Assembly: GCA_025361385.1 (NCBI GenBank)
Contig: JANYAJ010000534.1
Span: forward strand, 1 to 16,869
From: Nitrospira sp.
GTDB lineage: Bacteria; Nitrospirota; Nitrospiria; Nitrospirales; Nitrospiraceae
Reading direction: 5' to 3'
DNA: 16,869 nucleotides
This document shows, piece after piece, positions 13,196 through 16,869 of the stretch (positions within the stretch are counted from its first letter, which is position 1; every line of letters starts with the position of its first letter). The notes under the pieces are model-generated. The model was not told where the DNA came from. It made no database searches and saw nothing but the letters and a program-made list of their open reading frames with translations. A program made the translations under genes and the position numbers.

Positions 13196-14119
13196 ATGCG
13201 TGTTGTAATTACAGCAGTCCTGTTCGCCGCGCTCGGATTTGGACATCCGGCGTTGGCCTATGAGGAAATCGCGGTGACGGAGGGTGGGACCCTCATGGGC
13301 ACTGTGAAACTAGAGGGCAAAGTCCCCAAGCCAAAGGGGTACAACCTTATTACGTTACCGGACCAATACTATTGCGGGCGCATTTCTGACGGACAAGGCT
13401 GGCGCATCCTGCAACCGTTCCAGGTCGGACCGGCAGGCGAGTTTCGCGAGGTCGTCGTCTATTTGGAAGGAATCGACAAGGGCAAACCCTTCGTGGAGAA
13501 GAGCGTCCCGCAAATCGAAGCAAAAGACTGCCTCTTCGTTCCCTTCACAACCGTCGTGCGGAGCGATCAAACAGTGACGGTCGTCAACATGGACCCCGTC
13601 ATGCACGACATTCAGGCCTATGAAACCTCGCATTTAGGGGCGCGCGTGCTCTTCAACGTGCCCCTGCCGATGAATCCGCAGCACCCTCGCGACTTAAAGG
13701 ATCGCACGGATGCCGGGATGTATCACAAACACATGGCTGGCCCGCCAATGAAGCAGCTGGTCAATCTCAGCAAGGGCCGCCGGACCTTCGTCATGCAATG
13801 CGGCTTCCACGTGTACATGGAGAGCTGGGGCGTCGCCATCACCAATCCGTATTTTGCCAAAACGGATGAGCAGGGCCGATTTACCATGACCGATGTGCCG
13901 CCGGGCACCTATAAGCTGGTCGTCTGGCATCCCTATGTTCATACCGCGATCGAGCAAACCGTCACCATCGGCCCGAAGGGAACCGTGGAAGCGAATATCG
14001 TGGTCCAGGCCCCAACGGGGCGGCTCTATGCCAACGAGGTGTTAGATCATCCGTCCGCCCGCTACACCGTAGAAGCACAGAAAGACATCGATCCGATAAT
14101 CCATAAGCAGGATCATTAA
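13196..14119 (+). CDS. Secreted cupredoxin-like protein with C-terminal carboxypeptidase-regulatory-like domain
   Basis: 307 residues from the ATG at 13196, with GAGGAGG six bases upstream. Signal peptide MRVVITAVLFAALGFGHPALA (cleavage about residue 21). The N-terminal two thirds has a cupredoxin-like pattern: H137 in VNMDPVMHDIQ, and C202-G-F-H205-V-Y-M208, the same C-x2-H-x2-M spacing as amicyanin's type 1 copper loop. The C-terminal part (DEQGRFTMTDVPPGTYKLVVWHPY) is a carboxypeptidase-regulatory-like beta-sandwich. It is probably a periplasmic electron carrier or copper-binding surface protein. The insertion between the first His and the Cys is longer than in amicyanin and includes a His-rich stretch (MYHKHMAG) that might also bind metal. 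No adjacent redox enzyme identifies its partner. Confidence 0.75.
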   Translation: MRVVITAVLFAALGFGHPALAYEEIAVTEGGTLMGTVKLEGKVPKPKGYNLITLPDQYYCGRISDGQGWRILQPFQVGPAGEFREVVVYLEGIDKGKPFVEKSVPQIEAKDCLFVPFTTVVRSDQTVTVVNMDPVMHDIQAYETSHLGARVLFNVPLPMNPQHPRDLKDRTDAGMYHKHMAGPPMKQLVNLSKGRRTFVMQCGFHVYMESWGVAITNPYFAKTDEQGRFTMTDVPPGTYKLVVWHPYVHTAIEQTVTIGPKGTVEANIVVQAPTGRLYANEVLDHPSARYTVEAQKDIDPIIHKQDH

Positions 14120-14214
14120 AGGGGAAATGACCAGCGCGCAACGCACCTAGCACCATCTTAGCCGGTATGACATCACCGATGATGCGCAGCACCACATTGT
14201 GCCGAATCTGATCC

Positions 14215-14243
14215 GGTCCATGTCCTCCTGAAGGACATGGACC
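14215..14243 (+). terminator. Strong perfect hairpin downstream of the copper-site protein gene
   Basis: Twelve-base perfect arms, GGTCCATGTCCT (14215-14226) and AGGACATGGACC (14232-14243), enclose a 5-base loop. A pyrimidine-rich TCTCTCTCC follows. It lies 95 bases after the stop of the upstream gene and is probably its transcription terminator, although symmetric arms could also be a protein-binding site. Confidence 0.6.
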
Positions 14244-14883
14244 TCTCTCTCCAAACCTACCTGCCAGTCTCACTCGTCACACCGGAAAAACTTCAATTCA
14301 TCCTCCTGAAATGTTTCGGGCCATCACCGCGCTGAACCGCAGTCTCTCACCTTTTGCGGCAGCAACTTTTTCATATTAGACCTGGAATACGCTATACGCC
14401 CTCGTTGAGCCACCGTAATACGTGATTCTTTCGCGCTGATACTCTGGCAGGCCCTTCACTTGTTCCTATTTGCTTTGCGGGAGTCAGGAACAGCTGTCCA
14501 ATGTTGGGCAATAGACGGTCCCTCATCGGCCATCCTGCGTACTGTCCATACGGCGGCTGAGCGGTCCACTCAAATTCTATGGCCCATCTCCTCGCGTTTT
14601 CTCAGCCTGATTTTGCAGAGATTCCAATACCTGCAAAGTTTGCACGATTCACTCAGCAACGAGTACTTCCGCAACGTAAAGAAGCAGAAATTTTCTCTCG
14701 AACCTCTTTCAAATCCACTATATCGCTGAGTCAACACGACAAGGCATGGGAGTTGCGTTGATGGATGCACTCCTCATGGTGCATGTCATGCCTTACCAAC
14801 GGGGCTATCGATCAGGAGAAGGGTCGCACGAGGAACAACACCCGAATCGAAACAGGCGGTATCACGAACAAGGAAATTCTGCG
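14244..14883. other. Gene-poor stretch upstream of the small zinc protein
   Basis: About 640 bases (764 counting from the stop at 14119) with several short overlapping ORFs on both strands, none with a recognisable product, good ribosome-binding site or consistent codon use. It contains nested inverted repeats at 14741-14794. No tRNA or known RNA motif is evident by eye. It may hold a long leader, a small RNA or a decayed gene. Confidence 0.4.
14741..14794 (+). repeat. Nested inverted repeats in the leader of the zinc-protein gene
   Basis: Outer arms AAGGCATG (14741-14748) and CATGCCTT (14787-14794) are perfect. Inside, ATGCAC (14765-14770) and GTGCAT (14779-14784) form a second stem with an 8-base loop. 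The element ends 89 bases before the ATG at 14884 and could fold as an RNA leader structure or act as paired operator sites. Confidence 0.45.
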
Positions 14884-15063
14884 ATGAGTAAACGTGAAAC
14901 ACTATACATAGAGCCTCCCGATCATCCCTGCGAGCGATGTGGCGACTCCAAGCCTCGACTCGTGTTTGACCAACTGAGCCTGCTCTTGCTCTGTGAGCCA
15001 TGCCTGGAACATATGCAACGGTCCCAGGCTTGGTCTTTTCTGCGTGAGGACGAAACGGCGTGA
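14884..15063 (+). CDS. Small zinc-binding CxxC/CxxC protein (59 aa)
   Basis: 59 residues starting MSKRETLYIEPPDHPCERCGDSKPRLVFDQ and continuing LSLLLLCEPCLEHM. Two CxxC pairs about 20 residues apart make a zinc-ribbon or treble-clef-like knuckle. The start at 14884 has AAGGAA eight bases upstream; the frame is open further up to an ATG at 14746, but that extension crosses the inverted-repeat leader and has no plausible domain. Cytoplasmic, function unknown; possibly a regulatory or nucleic-acid-binding adaptor. Confidence 0.6.
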   Translation: MSKRETLYIEPPDHPCERCGDSKPRLVFDQLSLLLLCEPCLEHMQRSQAWSFLREDETA

Positions 15064-15066
15064 GAC

Positions 15067-15222
15067 GTGAATAGAAGCCACACCTTGCACAACATGGAAC
15101 CGAGCCTGCGGCAGCCCCTCCTCCGACGACTCTGCTCAAAAGATGAGCCCTGGGCGGCGCTCTTCGCCTCAACCGACCCGACGATCGAGGAGTTCGTCGA
15201 TCGACGTGTCCTCGTGAGATAA
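15067..15222 (+). CDS. Possible small hypothetical protein (51 aa)
   Basis: A GTG at 15067, three bases after the zinc-protein stop, opens a 51-residue frame (VNRSHTLHNMEPSLRQPLLRRLCSKDEPW, then DPTIEEFVDRRVLVR). No clear ribosome-binding site lies before the GTG, and an internal ATG at 15094 is possible. The close spacing and the acidic, helix-like tail make translation plausible, but no family is recognised. Confidence 0.3.
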   Translation: MNRSHTLHNMEPSLRQPLLRRLCSKDEPWAALFASTDPTIEEFVDRRVLVR

Positions 15223-15324
15223 GAACCGTCCTCTCTCGCCGCAGAGGGCCAGGGCACAGAGTATACAGCCTGCGCCCTGCGTGCTAGCATAGGCTCATAT
15301 CCATTCCCGCCCTGGTTGAGGTAG

Positions 15325-16869
15325 ATGTTTAGGCCTATCCCCACCGCCACTTTTTTTCGCAGAATTCCCTACAGGCTCATTGCCTCCGTGGTCCTCATGC
15401 TGGCTCTAGTGGTCTCAGTCATCTTGCTCTTCAGTTTGGAGCAGGAGAAACTGCTGCTTCAGGGACTCAGGCAGGACAAGGCCGTGCCGACCGAATTGTT
15501 CCCCGCACTGTGGCGATCGCGCCACGATCTGATGGTGGTGACCTTGCTGGTGTTTCTGGTGAGCGCGATCGGGATCGCGGCGGTCATCACCTTCCTCCAC
15601 TATGACAGCACTAGACGGACCCTCGAAGAAGTGAAGGGGCTGGCACGGAACATCCTTGAGAGCATTCCGACCGGCGTGCTCACAGTGAATCGACACGGCG
15701 TGATCACGGCGGTCAATCCGACGGCAGAGGCAGTCCTCAAACGATCGGCAGTGGATCTGCTCGGGAATTCTTACGAATCCGTCTTTGCCGAGGGAGAAAC
15801 CATTCAGGCGGTGCTTGAAGGAGCACTCAAGCATCAGCAGCATGTCAGTCAAAAGGATTTACTCTATGAGAGCCAGGACCGGACCCCTCACACGATCCGG
15901 GTGAGCACGGCCGAGCTCACAGGGGACGATGCAGAGCCGGTCGGTGTCATCTTACAGGCCCAGGATGTCACCGACTGGCTCACGCTCGAGCAACGAGTGC
16001 GCGTTGCGGATAAGCTGGCGGCCTTGCACACGTTATCCGCCGGAGTCGCGCACGAGTTGCGCAATCCCTTGAGCGCGATGGACCTGAATCTCCATTTACT
16101 GGAAGAGGACCTCAACGAGAGCGGCGCGCTCGCAGGGCAGGCTACCCATCATCTGCATGTCGTGAATGCCGAATGCCGACGACTGACCGTCATCCTCGAT
16201 AACTTCATGAAGTTCGCTCGGCCCGGCTCCATTGGCCTTCATAATCTGGATGTGCACAAGATCATTGAGCACATCATAGCCCTCATGCAGTTCGAAGCCG
16301 AAGAGCGCAAGGTGCAACTCGAGCAGATAGTCGAGGCGGATTTACCGCTCGTTCTGGGGGATGATACCCAGATCAGCCAAGTGCTGATCAATATCGTTGT
16401 CAACGCGTTCCATGCCATGCCGGACGGTGGGCGCTGCTGCATCGTCGCGGAAACGCGCACAACAGACAAGACGCACTGGGTGGAGATTGCCGTCAGGGAT
16501 ACGGGTATCGGCATCCCAGGCGATAAATTACAACGCCTTTTCAAAGCTTTTTCACAGGTTGATTCCTCTACAACACGTAAATATGGCGGTACGGGTTTGG
16601 GATTGATTATCAGTGAAAAATTAGTCGGGCTGATGGGCGGGCATATTGAAGTGCAAAGTGAACCGGGAAAAGGTTCTTCCTTCCAGTTTACTATTATTAC
16701 AAGAGCAGGTGTGCAGCCAGTGCAGTCAACCCAGCACATCAATACCGCTGAATTTGGCAGGAAGCGTGTGCTGGTGATTGATGATAATCTCACAAACCGG
16801 AATATTCTTAAAATTCAACTGGAGCAATGGAAACTGGAGCCTGTACTCGCCAGTTCGGGTCAACAGGCG
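15325..16869 (+). CDS. Membrane PAS-domain sensor histidine kinase, 3' end chimeric and incomplete
   Basis: 515 codons from the ATG at 15325, running off the window. Two membrane helices (residues ~18-38 and ~69-91) flank a short periplasmic loop. A PAS domain (~108-225, ESIPTGVLTVNRHGVITAVNPTAE) follows, then the HisKA helix with phosphoacceptor His243 (GVAHELRNPLSAMDLNLHLLEE), and an HATPase with N-box Asn360 (NIVVNAFHAMPDGG) and G1 box DTGIGIP at 391-398. From about base 16519 the sequence becomes GDKLQRLFKAFSQVDSSTTRKYGGTGLGLIIS, ending in a receiver start (RVLVIDDNLTNRNILK). That is the style of Bacteroidota hybrid kinases, with more A/T-rich codons, whereas NtrB-like kinases of this kind usually continue with a FEPFFTTK-type motif. 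The reading frame stays open across the junction. Ligand and partner are unknown. Only GAGG at very short spacing precedes the ATG. Confidence 0.8.
   Translation, partial: MFRPIPTATFFRRIPYRLIASVVLMLALVVSVILLFSLEQEKLLLQGLRQDKAVPTELFPALWRSRHDLMVVTLLVFLVSAIGIAAVITFLHYDSTRRTLEEVKGLARNILESIPTGVLTVNRHGVITAVNPTAEAVLKRSAVDLLGNSYESVFAEGETIQAVLEGALKHQQHVSQKDLLYESQDRTPHTIRVSTAELTGDDAEPVGVILQAQDVTDWLTLEQRVRVADKLAALHTLSAGVAHELRNPLSAMDLNLHLLEEDLNESGALAGQATHHLHVVNAECRRLTVILDNFMKFARPGSIGLHNLDVHKIIEHIIALMQFEAEERKVQLEQIVEADLPLVLGDDTQISQVLINIVVNAFHAMPDGGRCCIVAETRTTDKTHWVEIAVRDTGIGIPGDKLQRLFKAFSQVDSSTTRKYGGTGLGLIISEKLVGLMGGHIEVQSEPGKGSSFQFTIITRAGVQPVQSTQHINTAEFGRKRVLVIDDNLTNRNILKIQLEQWKLEPVLASSGQQA
16498..16518. 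other. Probable chimeric junction in the kinase G1 box
   Basis: The bases encoding DTGIGIP are conserved across almost all histidine kinases. Upstream the protein and codons match the rest of the window; downstream both change together to a different style with frequent TTA, ATT, AAA and GGT codons. A conserved G1 box could give a shared k-mer joining two organisms in an assembly. Confidence 0.6.

Noticed and set aside
15415..15852. 145-codon minus-strand ORF within the kinase gene
   Set aside because: Antisense to membrane helices and a PAS domain; no recognisable product.
1..16869. CRISPR array, insertion sequence, tRNA or rRNA
   Set aside because: No regularly spaced repeats, transposase motifs, cloverleaf or rRNA signatures were seen on either strand.

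Overview
The window looks like part of a metagenomic contig from a Nitrospira-like nitrite oxidiser (phylum Nitrospirota). This is an inference from gene content and protein style: a two-domain copper nitrite reductase (NirK), paired Tll0287-type (DUF3365) c-heme proteins, an SbtA/SbtB bicarbonate system with a beta-carbonic anhydrase, sigma-54 control, HAF-repeat and copper-site secreted proteins, and several small zinc-ribbon proteins. No rRNA or tRNA is present to confirm it.

Layout. (1) 1-657: 3' part of a Crp/Fnr regulator whose 5' end is replaced by an inverted, slightly diverged copy of its own interior. (2) 658-4787, plus strand: a Crp/Fnr-type palindrome in class II position, then nirK, a hairpin, a secreted HMA-like protein, a small beta-barrel protein, a family 3 solute-binding lipoprotein and a DUF3365 heme protein. 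(3) 5000-7268, minus strand: a tightly packed set in transcription order winged-helix-like protein, beta-carbonic anhydrase, zinc-ribbon protein, stand-alone response regulator, six-helix GPR1/FUN34/YaaH-type transporter. (4) 7269-9210: divergent intergenic region with a near-consensus sigma-54 promoter driving a porin that ends in a terminator-like hairpin. (5) 9211-12904: a 408-base untranslated stretch, sbtA, an SbtB-like PII protein, a second DUF3365 heme protein and a HAF-repeat protein. (6) 13196-14243: a secreted protein with an amicyanin-like copper loop and a carboxypeptidase-regulatory-like domain, followed by a strong hairpin. (7) 14120-14883: a long gene-poor stretch. (8) 14884-16869: a small zinc protein, a doubtful small ORF and a membrane PAS histidine kinase running off the end. 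After its G1 box the kinase changes to Bacteroidota-like sequence.

How the genes fit together. The first block reads as a nitrogen-oxide/redox module: a Crp/Fnr regulator, its probable operator, NirK and periplasmic proteins. The middle reads as an inorganic-carbon module: SbtA imports bicarbonate, SbtB should gate it, the carbonic anhydrase interconverts CO2 and bicarbonate, and a possible carboxylate transporter and a sigma-54-controlled porin provide other solute routes. The two DUF3365 proteins are close paralogues, one in each module.

Both ends look chimeric (inverted foldback at the start, change of apparent taxon at the end). These are probably assembly or amplification artefacts, so the terminal ~90 and ~350 bases should not be trusted without read support.
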